NCBI GenBank assembly: GCA_937858715.1
Contig: CALLZY010000098.1
Coordinates: forward strand, 1 to 34,595
Direction: 5' to 3'
Length of the DNA: 34,595 nt
Origin: an uncultured Chitinophagaceae bacterium
GTDB lineage: Bacteria; Bacteroidota; Bacteroidia; Chitinophagales; Chitinophagaceae
Positions 15,312-22,794 of this stretch are shown here, one piece after another (positions within the stretch are counted from its first letter, which is position 1; every line of letters begins with the position of its first letter). The translations under genes were made by a program, and so were the position numbers. A model generated the notes under the pieces. The model did no database searches. It was not told where the DNA came from and worked only from the letters and a program-made list of their open reading frames with translations.

Positions 15312-16601
15312 ATGAAGCAGTTATTTGTTTTATTAACTATAATACTATTCTCTTACCACGGCTATGCCCAGGATTATGCCAGTATCAGAAATTCGCTTGC
15401 AACAGGTATGGATGAAAAAGCCAAGGCTGATTTGGATAAGGCATGGACAGCCCCTGGGTTTACTTCTAATGCAGAGGCATTTCTGCTGAAGGCGGCTGTT
15501 TACAGCACCCTGGCCATGGACGAAAGGAACAGGATGACAACAGCAGGCGACCAGTTAAATGCTGATGCAGAGGCGGCGTTCAGCAAATACACGACAATGG
15601 ACAAAACAATGAAACTGGTAACAGATGCGATTTACCAGAATGCCCCGGTTAATCTGTATTCTTATTATTACAGTGATGGCTACAAAGACTATTCAGCGAA
15701 AAACTGGACAATAGCTTTTTCAAAGCTGAAGAATGCAGTAAGATATTCTGACCTGCTGATTGAAAAAAAACTGCTGCCTGTGCAACTGGATACGAATGTG
15801 CTGATTTTAGCCGCTATCACCTCCGAAAACAGTGGCGCTAAGGATGAGGCAGCAAAGTACTATGGCAGACTGGCCGATAATAAAATTGCAGGAGAAGGTT
15901 TTGAATCAGTTTACCGCTTTATGGTTACCTATGCTTTTGGAAAGAAGGATATGGTTTCATTTAAGAAATACAAAAAGAACGGATCAGAGCTTTATCCCTT
16001 GAGCGATTTTTTCAGGTTTGATGAAGTGGATTTTGCTGTTGGCTTAGCGGGTAAATTTCCGGAGAAACTGAAAACCCTCGAATCACTGGTGCTGTCATCG
16101 CCGGACAATTATAAAGCATGGCAGGTAATGGGTGAACTGATATATGATGAACTTAACCCGCAGGATGAAAAAGCTGCTTTGCCTGCCAACGCTCAAGAAC
16201 TGGAAAGCAAGATGCTGAAAGCTTTTAATAAATCAGCAATACTCAAACCTGGTTCTGAACTGCCTTTTCTATATACCGGCGATTACTTTATTAATAAAGC
16301 CGTCCGCATCAACGGGGCAAAAGAAAATGCCAATGCTGATGCTGCAAAAAAACAAGCCCTGGAAAAAGACTATGGTATTGCCCTGAATGCAGCTTCTCAG
16401 CCTTATCAAAAGGCGGTTTCAATATTTGCTAAGAAAACACCATTGGCTGATAAAGATAAACTGCAGTATAAGAAAGCGGTAAGCTACCTGGCTGATATTT
16501 CAGAATACAACAAGGTAATGGCAAAATCAGATGTGGCTGAAAAACAAAAATGGGCGGCAGAACAAAAAAAATGGAATGATTTATATGAAACTATAAAATA
16601 A
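15312..16601 (+). CDS. Secreted helical-repeat (TPR-like) protein
   Basis: A 429-residue protein with a signal peptide (KQLFVLLTIILFSYHGYAQ). The mature protein is almost entirely predicted helical, with degenerate TPR-like units such as FTSNAEAFLLKAAVYSTLA, NWTIAFSKLKNAVRYSDLL, SGAKDEAAKYYGRLADN and PENYKAW-like SPDNYKAWQVMGELIYDEL. The C-terminus is rich in K, E and Q and may form a coiled coil (DVAEKQKWAAEQKKWNDLY). It probably serves as a periplasmic scaffold or in cell-envelope protein interactions; no partner is evident. It is a single gene on the plus strand and belongs to no named family I recognise beyond the repeat fold. Confidence 0.82.
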   Translation: MKQLFVLLTIILFSYHGYAQDYASIRNSLATGMDEKAKADLDKAWTAPGFTSNAEAFLLKAAVYSTLAMDERNRMTTAGDQLNADAEAAFSKYTTMDKTMKLVTDAIYQNAPVNLYSYYYSDGYKDYSAKNWTIAFSKLKNAVRYSDLLIEKKLLPVQLDTNVLILAAITSENSGAKDEAAKYYGRLADNKIAGEGFESVYRFMVTYAFGKKDMVSFKKYKKNGSELYPLSDFFRFDEVDFAVGLAGKFPEKLKTLESLVLSSPDNYKAWQVMGELIYDELNPQDEKAALPANAQELESKMLKAFNKSAILKPGSELPFLYTGDYFINKAVRINGAKENANADAAKKQALEKDYGIALNAASQPYQKAVSIFAKKTPLADKDKLQYKKAVSYLADISEYNKVMAKSDVAEKQKWAAEQKKWNDLYETIK

Positions 16602-16837
16602 GTGTCATAGGTTGTTTCTTTTGTTCAGGAAACAGATACCTTTATCTTACTAAAAACTCTGGATGTTAAATAATAAAGCGGATTCTGTAATGTAAATAAC
16701 CTTTGGTGCTGCACCTGGGTTATCCCTTTAGTTACTCCCGGCCATTACAGCCGGAAATTTCTTAACTTATTTCTGTTACAAAACAGGATCAGCATAAGTA
16801 TATGCTGTCTTGTTTTAATTATTTAAAATTTATCATC

Positions 16838-17611
16838 ATGTCAGACGATAATACATCCATTCATGAATTTGATTTCAGCCTGATCTGCGAATATTTTTCA
16901 GCAATAGAACGCCAGGGGCCAGGCAGCCCCGATGTCACCATAAGAGCATTTAGCTTTGTGGAAAATCTCACCAGCAAATCCCGCATCGCTGATATTGGTT
17001 GCGGCACCGGCGGGCAAACAATGGTGCTGGCACAACAAACAACTGCACAAATTACCGGTATTGATTTGTTTCCGGTCTTTATTGATTTGTTTAACAACAA
17101 TGCTGGCAAACTCAATATGCAGGAAAAGGTAAAGGGGATTGTAGGTTCAATGGACAATCTTCCATTCGCTGATGAAGAACTCGACCTTATCTGGTCGGAA
17201 GGAGCTATTTACAATATCGGCTTTGAAAAAGGACTGCAGGAGTGGCGGCGTTTTCTTAAACCTGGCGGCTACATAGCCGTTAGCGAAGCGTCGTGGTTCA
17301 CAGATGATCGGCCTGAGGAGATAGATCTTTTCTGGAAGAATGCCTATCCCGGTATTGATACGATCCCCAACAAAGTTGATCAGTTGCAGAGGTCAGGTTA
17401 TATGCCTGTTGCCATGTTTGTGCTGCCTGAAAATTGCTGGACAGAACATTTTTATAATCCGCAGATTAAGGCGCAGGAAATCTTCCTGGAAAAAAATGCA
17501 GGCAATAAAACAGCAGAAGACCTGGTAGCCGAAATGCGGCACGAAGCAGCGGTTTACGAAAAGTACAAAGCATATTATGGCTATGTATTTTACATTGGAA
17601 TGAAGCTATAA
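16838..17611 (+). CDS. Class I SAM-dependent methyltransferase
   Basis: A 257-residue cytoplasmic methyltransferase. Motif I ([12 protein letters not shown], about residues 50-61) binds the SAM glycine loop. An acidic end of strand 2 ([12 protein letters not shown]) contacts the ribose, motif II region is [20 protein letters not shown], and [15 protein letters not shown] forms the strand-4 region. It resembles a small Bacteroidales group of structurally solved but functionally unassigned methyltransferases. Substrate unknown. An in-frame ATG at 16802 would add 12 residues ([12 protein letters not shown]); I prefer 16838 because homologues usually start near MSDDN. The preceding 236-base gap contains a short inverted repeat (CCGGC/GCCGG, 16738-16754) and nothing else recognisable. 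A very strong terminator follows. Confidence 0.9.
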   Translation: MSDDNTSIHEFDFSLICEYFSAIERQGPGSPDVTIRAFSFVENLTSKSRIADIGCGTGGQTMVLAQQTTAQITGIDLFPVFIDLFNNNAGKLNMQEKVKGIVGSMDNLPFADEELDLIWSEGAIYNIGFEKGLQEWRRFLKPGGYIAVSEASWFTDDRPEEIDLFWKNAYPGIDTIPNKVDQLQRSGYMPVAMFVLPENCWTEHFYNPQIKAQEIFLEKNAGNKTAEDLVAEMRHEAAVYEKYKAYYGYVFYIGMKL

Positions 17612-17615
17612 AACC

Positions 17616-17661
17616 AACGGGTTGTTCTGCATTTGCAGAACAACCCGTTATCCACTTTTTT
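17616..17661 (+). terminator. Strong intrinsic terminator after the methyltransferase gene
   Basis: A perfect 15-bp stem (17616-17630 / 17635-17649) with a 4-base ATTT loop, followed by a short spacer and six Ts (17656-17661). It starts five bases after the stop codon. Confidence 0.9.
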
Positions 17662-17735
17662 GTTTCCGATTATTATTTCAGCATGTATCTGATATTTATA
17701 TCAATTATATTTATCACTCAAAACAAATCATAATC

Positions 17736-17945
17736 ATGCAAGAACTTATCAAACTCGTAACAGAAAAAGCAGGCATTTCAGAATCTCAGGCAAAATCAGC
17801 AGTGGAAACAGTGGTTTCTTTTATTAAAGACAAATTGCCCGGCGGCATGGGCGGACAGGTGGAATCCTTCCTTTCAGGCAATGCCGGTAAAATAGGCGAT
17901 GCTTTCGATACCCTGAAAGATAAAGCCGGTGATTTGTTCAAGTAA
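17736..17945 (+). CDS. Small DUF2267/DUF2780-like protein, 69 residues
   Basis: A 69-residue protein beginning MQELIKLVTEKAGISESQAK and continuing AVETVVSFIKDKLPGG. This matches a group of small Bacteroidota proteins with an ISxxQAxxAVxxVxxFxKDKLP core followed by a glycine-rich stretch and a short helix (IGDAFDTLKDKAGDLF). The core resembles DUF2267/DUF2780-type helical domains; function is unknown. The frame is open from 17622, but that part overlaps the preceding terminator, so the ATG at 17736 is the real start. No terminator lies directly downstream; the nearest plus-strand hairpin with a T run is at 18128-18172, inside the convergent gene. Confidence 0.75.
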   Translation: MQELIKLVTEKAGISESQAKSAVETVVSFIKDKLPGGMGGQVESFLSGNAGKIGDAFDTLKDKAGDLFK

Positions 17946-18002
17946 TCGCCGGACAGGTGTTGATATGCTCGTTATTTGATACAATGCAAAACGGAAGGGT
18001 AT

Positions 18003-18362
18003 TTAATCAATTACTTTCATCTCAGCCAGCAGGTTTTTTGTTTCAGAACTGGCTGTGCGAAGCAGAAAGAATTCCATCTCCCTGCCGGGATCAGATTTAG
18101 AGATAACTGTATCGTAATCATAAAAGGAAACACAGCTATTGAAAATAACCCAATAGCTGTGTTTATTTTTTTGCACCCGGCAGCCACTGTAACCCAGCTT
18201 TGAGGCTAACGGCACTGCATATTCAGACAGGTCAGCTTTATTCCAATACTGTATCCATCCATCAGCCTGTTGCTTTGTAAGGCTCCATTGCGGATTGGGC
18301 CTTCCTGAGAACAGGGAAATGGTAACCACCAGATTAGTTAGCTGCTGTACCTTTCTTTTCAA
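18003..18362 (-). CDS. Stand-alone FSGRPNP-domain protein of unknown function
   Basis: A 119-residue protein with no signal peptide. It contains LFSGRPNPQWSL near residue 17, LGYSG near residue 56 and a C-terminal helix with FFLLRTAS. These align in order and spacing with FSGRPNPEILL, LGYRG and AFLFDNF in the N-terminal part of the adjacent 309-residue protein, so the two are paralogues. The gene starts five bases after the stop of that neighbour, which suggests translational coupling. I do not know a function for this domain; I have the impression that the motif occurs in hypothetical proteins of other phyla. The gene contains a perfect 14-bp palindrome (see 18128-18172). Confidence 0.75.
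   Translation of the reverse strand: MKRKVQQLTNLVVTISLFSGRPNPQWSLTKQQADGWIQYWNKADLSEYAVPLASKLGYSGCRVQKNKHSYWVIFNSCVSFYDYDTVISKSDPGREMEFFLLRTASSETKNLLAEMKVID
18128..18172 (+). terminator. Perfect hairpin with T run inside the FSGRPNP gene, terminator-like on the plus strand
   Basis: A 14-bp perfect inverted repeat (18128-18141 / 18151-18164) with a 9-base loop, followed on the plus strand by A and seven Ts (18166-18172). It would stop transcripts coming from the 69-residue gene, whose stop codon is about 180 bases upstream. The position lies inside the convergent minus-strand coding sequence. Confidence 0.7.
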
Positions 18363-18367
18363 GAGGG

Positions 18368-19297
18368 TTATGTTATTTTAAAATGTCCATGTATAACCTG
18401 CATGAAAGTGCAGAAGCCTGTATAGCTTCCCCTGTCTGCCGTGCGGGGATCTGTTATCGGGTTTCCTGAGTCATCGAGAATCGTAGCAGGAGACCCGCCC
18501 ATTTTATGGCTCCATCTTCCATTGCTTCCTTTCCTGTACCAGTGATAATCATGATTGGGATAATTCACCAGGGCGACAAGATGCCCAGGAGAGATGCACT
18601 TATTATCCTTGTTGGGTACATCAATCAGACCATCGGCCACTGCACCCATTTTTGCACTGATATGACCTGCGGCAACATTGCATCCTGAAAGGTCATTCCA
18701 TTTCTGAGAGGATGCTTCACCTGGTTGTGCATAGGTATCTGTTCGGTAATTGGTGCCGTAGTTATAACAGTTATTATTACCGGTAACATTAGGGTCGGTA
18801 TTCCATGCGGCAAGGTCTGCCGTTGGCGAACAAGGGCAAACAACTTTTACAGGCCGCAGAAAATCATCAATGGCACGGTCGTACCATTTTCGGTGATTTT
18901 CAATGTAAGTTCTTCGTTTATCTAAGTATCTCTTAATAAGCTCTTCTGCTTCACGCCGGAAACCGGAAGCGCCTTTCATTCCTTTAAGCGATTTAAAGTT
19001 GTCAAATAAAAAAGCCTCAAGACCTGCTTCAGCCTTTGCTGCTTTTCCATCAGCATACACCGTGTCGTGTGCATAATGCAGCCTTTTTGGAAAATCGGCT
19101 GAAAGCAGTTTACCTGTTTGCTCAATGATAATGCCACGATACCCTAACACAGAAGGAAAAGGGTTTGTCTTTTCGTTTTCCTTTCGCAAAGCACCAAAAG
19201 AAATTTTTTTAAAAAGCTCACGGGCTGTTTTGTCGTCAAGAAGTATTTCGGGGTTTGGTCTGCCGCTGAATACATCAAGGATTAGTTTTACTGGCAT
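18368..19297 (-). CDS. FSGRPNP-domain protein fused to a Cys/His-rich, possibly peptidase-like domain
   Basis: A 309-residue protein. Residues 1-105 hold the FSGRPNP domain (LDVFSGRPNPEILL, SVLGYRG). A basic helical linker (about 106-150, RREAEELIKRYLDKRR) follows. Residues 151-309 form a second domain with VCPC, NNNCYNYG (Cys177), QPG, GHLVALV, DYHWYRKG (His252), WSHKMGG (His264) and ITDPRTADRG. A Cys early and His residues after a strand, with a QPG turn between them, recall papain-like/NlpC-P60 enzymes, but no such family can be assigned with confidence. No signal peptide. A promoter lies just upstream (19328-19358), and the stand-alone FSGRPNP gene follows after five bases. An enzyme plus a regulator or inhibitor sharing a recognition domain is one possible reading; that is inference. 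Confidence 0.78.
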   Translation of the reverse strand: MPVKLILDVFSGRPNPEILLDDKTARELFKKISFGALRKENEKTNPFPSVLGYRGIIIEQTGKLLSADFPKRLHYAHDTVYADGKAAKAEAGLEAFLFDNFKSLKGMKGASGFRREAEELIKRYLDKRRTYIENHRKWYDRAIDDFLRPVKVVCPCSPTADLAAWNTDPNVTGNNNCYNYGTNYRTDTYAQPGEASSQKWNDLSGCNVAAGHISAKMGAVADGLIDVPNKDNKCISPGHLVALVNYPNHDYHWYRKGSNGRWSHKMGGSPATILDDSGNPITDPRTADRGSYTGFCTFMQVIHGHFKIT

Positions 19298-19327
19298 AAA
19301 ATAAATTTTTGTTTAATGGTAATTCTT

Positions 19328-19358
19328 GAAAGTTACACCATTACACAAGGGATGTCAA
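19328..19358 (-). promoter_or_regulatory. Putative promoter for the FSGRPNP gene pair
   Basis: On the minus strand TTG (19358-19356) is followed after 20 bases by TAACTTTC (19335-19328), one mismatch from TAnnTTTG. The spacing is identical to that of the rpmI promoter in this window. The start codon at 19297 is 30 bases further on. This would uncouple the pair from the upstream oxidoreductase genes. Confidence 0.55.
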
Positions 19359-19433
19359 TACCCGGTTAGTAGTATTTTTCCAGTATCCCGGTAAAACGTC
19401 ACAGGGTTTCAATCCGCAGATTCATTAGCCGGT

Positions 19434-21140
19434 TCAGATATTGCCCTTCTTCAATTCCTTTACGGCATAATCGCAGGCCCGGGCAGTAAGGGCCATATAG
19501 GTAAGCGATGGATTCTGGCAGGGCGAAGACACCATACAGGAACCATCAGTAACAAACAGGTTCTTTATATCATGCGACTGGTTCCATTTATTCAGTACTG
19601 ATGTTTTGGGATCGTTGCCCATACGGGCTGTACCCATTTCATGTATCACTGTTCCGGGTGTCATACCATAATCAAACGGATTGACCCAATCTAATCCGGC
19701 AGACTGCAGCATTTCAACAGCCGTTTCCTGCATGTCTTTCCGCATCTTCTTTTCATTCTCTCCGTATTCCATTGAGAGCACAGGAAGTGGTATTCCCCAT
19801 TTGTCTTTTTTATCAGCACTCAGGCTTACTGTGTTTTTGTATTCAGGCAATGTTTCGCCGTAGGCTTCAAAGTAGGCAAACCAGTCGCCGGGTTTGCATA
19901 AGTTTTCTTTCCAGTCGCTTCCAATACCGGCTTCATTAAAGCCGCGGCTCCAGTCGCTGCGGCTGGTGTAATTTTCAAAGCCAAATCCCCGCAGGTAGGG
20001 CTGATCGTTCTTTTTTACATTACGGAAACGGGGCACATACACACTGGCAGGCCGCTGGCCATAGTAGAAACTGTTTTTTAACCCGCTGTAACCACCCATG
20101 GCGCCAATCATTGCATGATGATCCATCAGGTAATGGCCTAATGCACCGCTGCTGTTGGCAAGGCCGTTGGGAAACTCGTTTGTTTTTGATTGCAGTAATA
20201 TTTGTGTGCTGCCGATTGTAGAAGCATTCAGGAAGATCAGCTTCGCAAAAAACTCTGTGCTTTCCTTTGTTTCGGTATCAATAATCCGTACGCCTTTCAG
20301 TTTGTTTTTTTTATTGTCGTAAACCAAACTTTCAACAATAGAGAAGGGACGGATGGTGAGATTGCCTGTTCTTGCTGCATCGGGCAATGCTCCTGAATTG
20401 CTTGAATACGGCGCACCATATACACAACCCCGATGACAAAGGTTGCGGCTGTGACAGCGGGAACGGCCGTTGTGATCCTGCGTCAGTATAGCCATGCGGC
20501 CAATAATGAGGTCACGGTCAGGAAAACTTTTTCTCAGCCTTTCACGGATGTGTTTTTCAAAACTGTTCATCTCAAACGGGGGAAGAAATTTTCCGTCAGG
20601 CAGGTTGGGAATTCCATCGTTGTTGCCGCTGATGCCCACATACGACTCAATGTGGTCGTACCAGGATGCAATGTCTTTGTAGCGGATGGGCCAGTCAATG
20701 CCGATGCCTTCGTTGTGGTTGGCTTCAAAGTCAAGATCGCTGAGCCGGTAACAATGCTTTGACCAGAGCAGCGAACGGCCACCCATGTGATAACCACGAT
20801 ACCAGGAAAAAGGTTTCTCCTGCACATACGGATGGTCACTGTCTTTTACTAAAAAGTGTTTGCTGTCCTGCCCGAAGAGGTACAGCGTTTTCTGTATTTC
20901 GTAATCTTTCTCTTCGTCTGTACTTACCATGTTTCGTAATGGCAATTCCCAGGGGTCGGTGAGGGCAGTGGGATAATCGGTAACATGTTCCACCATTCTT
21001 CCTCTTTCGAGTACCAGTACTTTCAGCCCGGCCTGAGTCAGTTCTTTGGCAGCAATGCCGCCTGTGATGCCGGAGCCGATAACGATGGCATCATAGGTAT
21101 TTTCTTTTGCGCCTTTGCCCAGTATATTGAAGTCGCCCAT
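19434..21140 (-). CDS. GMC-family FAD-dependent oxidoreductase (gluconate 2-dehydrogenase large-subunit type)
   Basis: A 568-residue glucose-methanol-choline oxidoreductase. The FAD dinucleotide fold is at residues about 17-50 (AIVIGSGITGGIAAKEL, VLVLERG). Diagnostic C-terminal parts are IHEMGTARMGNDPKTSVLN, NLFVTDGSCM and QNPSLTYMALTARA. The expected role is oxidation of a sugar, sugar acid or alcohol; the substrate cannot be read from sequence. There is no signal peptide, but the gene lies 12 bases after one for a Tat-signal-bearing gluconate dehydrogenase subunit 3-like protein. In this enzyme type the small subunit carries the export signal and the catalytic subunit is co-exported. No cytochrome c subunit gene is adjacent, so the electron acceptor is unclear. 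Confidence 0.93.
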   Translation of the reverse strand: MGDFNILGKGAKENTYDAIVIGSGITGGIAAKELTQAGLKVLVLERGRMVEHVTDYPTALTDPWELPLRNMVSTDEEKDYEIQKTLYLFGQDSKHFLVKDSDHPYVQEKPFSWYRGYHMGGRSLLWSKHCYRLSDLDFEANHNEGIGIDWPIRYKDIASWYDHIESYVGISGNNDGIPNLPDGKFLPPFEMNSFEKHIRERLRKSFPDRDLIIGRMAILTQDHNGRSRCHSRNLCHRGCVYGAPYSSNSGALPDAARTGNLTIRPFSIVESLVYDNKKNKLKGVRIIDTETKESTEFFAKLIFLNASTIGSTQILLQSKTNEFPNGLANSSGALGHYLMDHHAMIGAMGGYSGLKNSFYYGQRPASVYVPRFRNVKKNDQPYLRGFGFENYTSRSDWSRGFNEAGIGSDWKENLCKPGDWFAYFEAYGETLPEYKNTVSLSADKKDKWGIPLPVLSMEYGENEKKMRKDMQETAVEMLQSAGLDWVNPFDYGMTPGTVIHEMGTARMGNDPKTSVLNKWNQSHDIKNLFVTDGSCMVSSPCQNPSLTYMALTARACDYAVKELKKGNI

Positions 21141-21152
21141 AGTTGCAGATTG

Positions 21153-21698
21153 TCAGAAGTGAAGAGAAGTTTTTCCGTAGTTGAGGGTGTTGCTGTCTGA
21201 TGGAATTTCGCCTTTGTATGCATCCGGCACTTTTACATAGTTGCTGGCTTTTGTGGTGCCTTCCTGCGAGGTGAAGAAGCCAATCATGGTAAACTTCTTT
21301 ACTCTTTTAAACCATGCGTAGTTTTTGTCCTTATCAAAAGCTTTCCGGTCAAGCTCTGCGATAAACGTTTTTTTGTCTTTGGCTTCGTTGAAATCATTGG
21401 TTATTTGCGACAGGCCGTCGTGGATATGCTGCTGTTGCTCTTCCGTCATGCACTGGCTGAATACCTGGTCGAGAAAGACCTGGGTGTTTACCTGCGAGGC
21501 GGAAGCAGTCCTGGTGGCAGGGATGATGATGTCAATTATTTCTGTAATGAGCTTGTATTCTTTGCTGCTGAAGAAAACAGGTTTGTACTGGCTCATGTCT
21601 TTGTGGGCACAACTGTTAATAAAGCTGGCAAGCACGGTAGGGAAGAGAACATGGCCGGAAACAAGCCCGAGTGATTTTACTGCGTCACGCCGGTTCAT
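21153..21698 (-). CDS. Gluconate 2-dehydrogenase subunit 3 family protein (Tat-exported small subunit)
   Basis: A 181-residue protein. The N-terminus MNRRDAVKSLGLVSG has a twin arginine (Arg3-Arg4) and a moderately hydrophobic stretch, typical of a Tat signal. Cys30 (FINSC) could be a lipid-attachment site but the lipobox is poor. The mature part matches the subunit 3 pattern: FFSSKEYKLITEIIDIIIPAT, then FLDQVFSQCMTEEQQQ and YAWFKRVKKFTMIGFFTSQEG. Its role is to chaperone and export the flavin subunit encoded 12 bases downstream. It is first in the operon. The region upstream (21699-22070) shows no clear promoter; TTACTTTG on the minus strand near 21754-21761 has one mismatch to the -7 consensus. 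Confidence 0.9.
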   Translation of the reverse strand: MNRRDAVKSLGLVSGHVLFPTVLASFINSCAHKDMSQYKPVFFSSKEYKLITEIIDIIIPATRTASASQVNTQVFLDQVFSQCMTEEQQQHIHDGLSQITNDFNEAKDKKTFIAELDRKAFDKDKNYAWFKRVKKFTMIGFFTSQEGTTKASNYVKVPDAYKGEIPSDSNTLNYGKTSLHF

Positions 21699-22070
21699 TG
21701 TAATTGATTATAGTGAGATGCTGATATCAGTGCGTCAAAGTAAAGGAATGAAGGTGAAGAAAAAAATGATGTGGGTGAGGAGGGGTTAAGAGTTTGATAA
21801 AGCGGGGTTGAGTGAGGTGTTTTTTTTACCGCAATGGGCACAAAGTGTTTCGCAAAGGACGCAAAGAGGTGTTTAAGGGGATAAACGGGTTACTTATGTG
21901 TGGAGCAGTCAAGGCACCGGGTATTGTTGAACCGTTGTCGAGGTTTTTGGAAAGCTGTAAATTTGGTGATGGGTTGGTTAAGAAGTGTCGGAGGATGAAT
22001 TGCCGGTGTACCTGCCGGGCACATGGCTTTGTGAGGGAGAGGCCGGGTGGAAAAATTGAAAGAATTTTTT
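21699..22070. other. Gene-free stretch with repeat-like segment
   Basis: About 370 bases between the Tat-subunit gene and the KTSC-like gene hold no convincing gene on either strand. The short open frames here lack coding character. It contains a repeat-like segment (21828-21868) and an otherwise unremarkable G-rich (plus strand) sequence. Confidence 0.6.
21828..21868. repeat. Intergenic CGCAAAG-type repeat remnant
   Basis: The stretch contains CGCAAAGGACGCAAAG (21851-21866) preceded by related pieces (ACCGCAATGGGCACAAAGTG). Tandem GCAAAG units of this form are a familiar scattered intergenic sequence in Bacteroidota. Whether other copies exist in this genome cannot be seen from the window. 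Confidence 0.4.
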
Positions 22071-22541
22071 ATGAAGAATATTTTTTTTAAAATCTTATTC
22101 GTTAACTCATTTTTTTTCTTCTCATGTTCCAATTATTCTTGTGAAAAAATTCCAAAGAAATTCGAATCTTACAAGGCTGCAATAGAAAAAATAAAAAGAC
22201 ATTCTTTTTGCTACTCCGACAGTTTGAAGTTCTTTAATGGTACTTATAATGATTCAGCAAGTTACTATAGTTGTGATGGAGAAAAGGGGTTCTTTATTTA
22301 TCAGTTTAATCCTCCGACTGATTACGAAATTGTTTTAGTAGAAGTACCTCTAAGTGTATGGATTGATTTCAAGAAGCAAAGTGACAAAGACTCTTTTGTA
22401 AGAGAAAATGTTATTAGAAAATATAAATGTATATCGATTTTTGAAATTGTTAAAGGCAACGAGTTGGAAAATCGGGTCTATCCTTTTGACACACTTATTA
22501 GCCGAGATAGTATTTTTTTTCCTCCAGATACAATTCCTTAA
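22071..22541 (+). CDS. Putative lipoprotein with KTSC-like domain
   Basis: A 156-residue protein starting MKNIFFKILFVNSFFFFSC, with a possible lipobox Cys after a very phenylalanine-rich signal. Residues about 60-125 follow the KTSC-domain plan: a strand (GFFIYQF), the VEVPLSVWIDFKKQ segment (VPxxV/W..F), and DSFVRENVIRKYKC (F...IR.KY). KTSC is a small domain named after a lysyl-tRNA synthetase fusion; its role is unsettled. An in-frame ATG at 22047 would add eight residues. The gene is distinctly richer in A and T than its neighbours and lies between a repeat-like segment and a degenerate stretch, so it may be acquired or fast-evolving. Confidence 0.55.
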   Translation: MKNIFFKILFVNSFFFFSCSNYSCEKIPKKFESYKAAIEKIKRHSFCYSDSLKFFNGTYNDSASYYSCDGEKGFFIYQFNPPTDYEIVLVEVPLSVWIDFKKQSDKDSFVRENVIRKYKCISIFEIVKGNELENRVYPFDTLISRDSIFFPPDTIP

Positions 22542-22632
22542 AATGAAATACGGAGTACATCTTTTTTTAAATGTATCATTCTTTAACCCCTGCTTATAGA
22601 GCAGACATACGATAAAGTTACGAAGGCGGTAG

Positions 22633-22743
22633 TATATAGTTTCGTTGCGGCTACCCGATGGTTATCGGAAATGGATAGAACAGAGTTATGTGAGCAGGGA
22701 TTACTTCTTTAGTTACAGAAGATTTTTGGTGAAAGGAAGTTAG
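22633..22743 (+). other. Possible gene remnant, 36 open codons without a start
   Basis: Within the 253-base gap between two genes one frame reads LPDGYRKWIEQSYVSRDYFF followed by SYRRFLVKGS and a stop (22741-22743). The composition looks like a natural protein C-terminus, but there is a stop (TAG, 22630-22632) just upstream and no ATG. It may be the tail of a decayed gene or chance. The rest of the gap shows nothing recognisable. Confidence 0.22.
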
Positions 22744-22794
22744 GTGTTAACAGGAAATAAATGTTTTGTCGTTATTTTATGCTAAATAACTACA

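Noticed and set aside
17622-17735. N-terminal extension of the 69-residue protein
   Set aside because: The extra 38 codons overlap the strong terminator of the previous gene, and the family start matches the ATG at 17736.
21325-21789. 154-codon plus-strand frame opposite the small dehydrogenase subunit
   Set aside because: The minus-strand gene has a Tat signal, family motifs and operon spacing; the plus-strand frame has none.
21890-22132. 80-codon minus-strand frame in the gene-free stretch
   Set aside because: No family resemblance; it overlaps the start of the KTSC-like gene and has no plausible start context.
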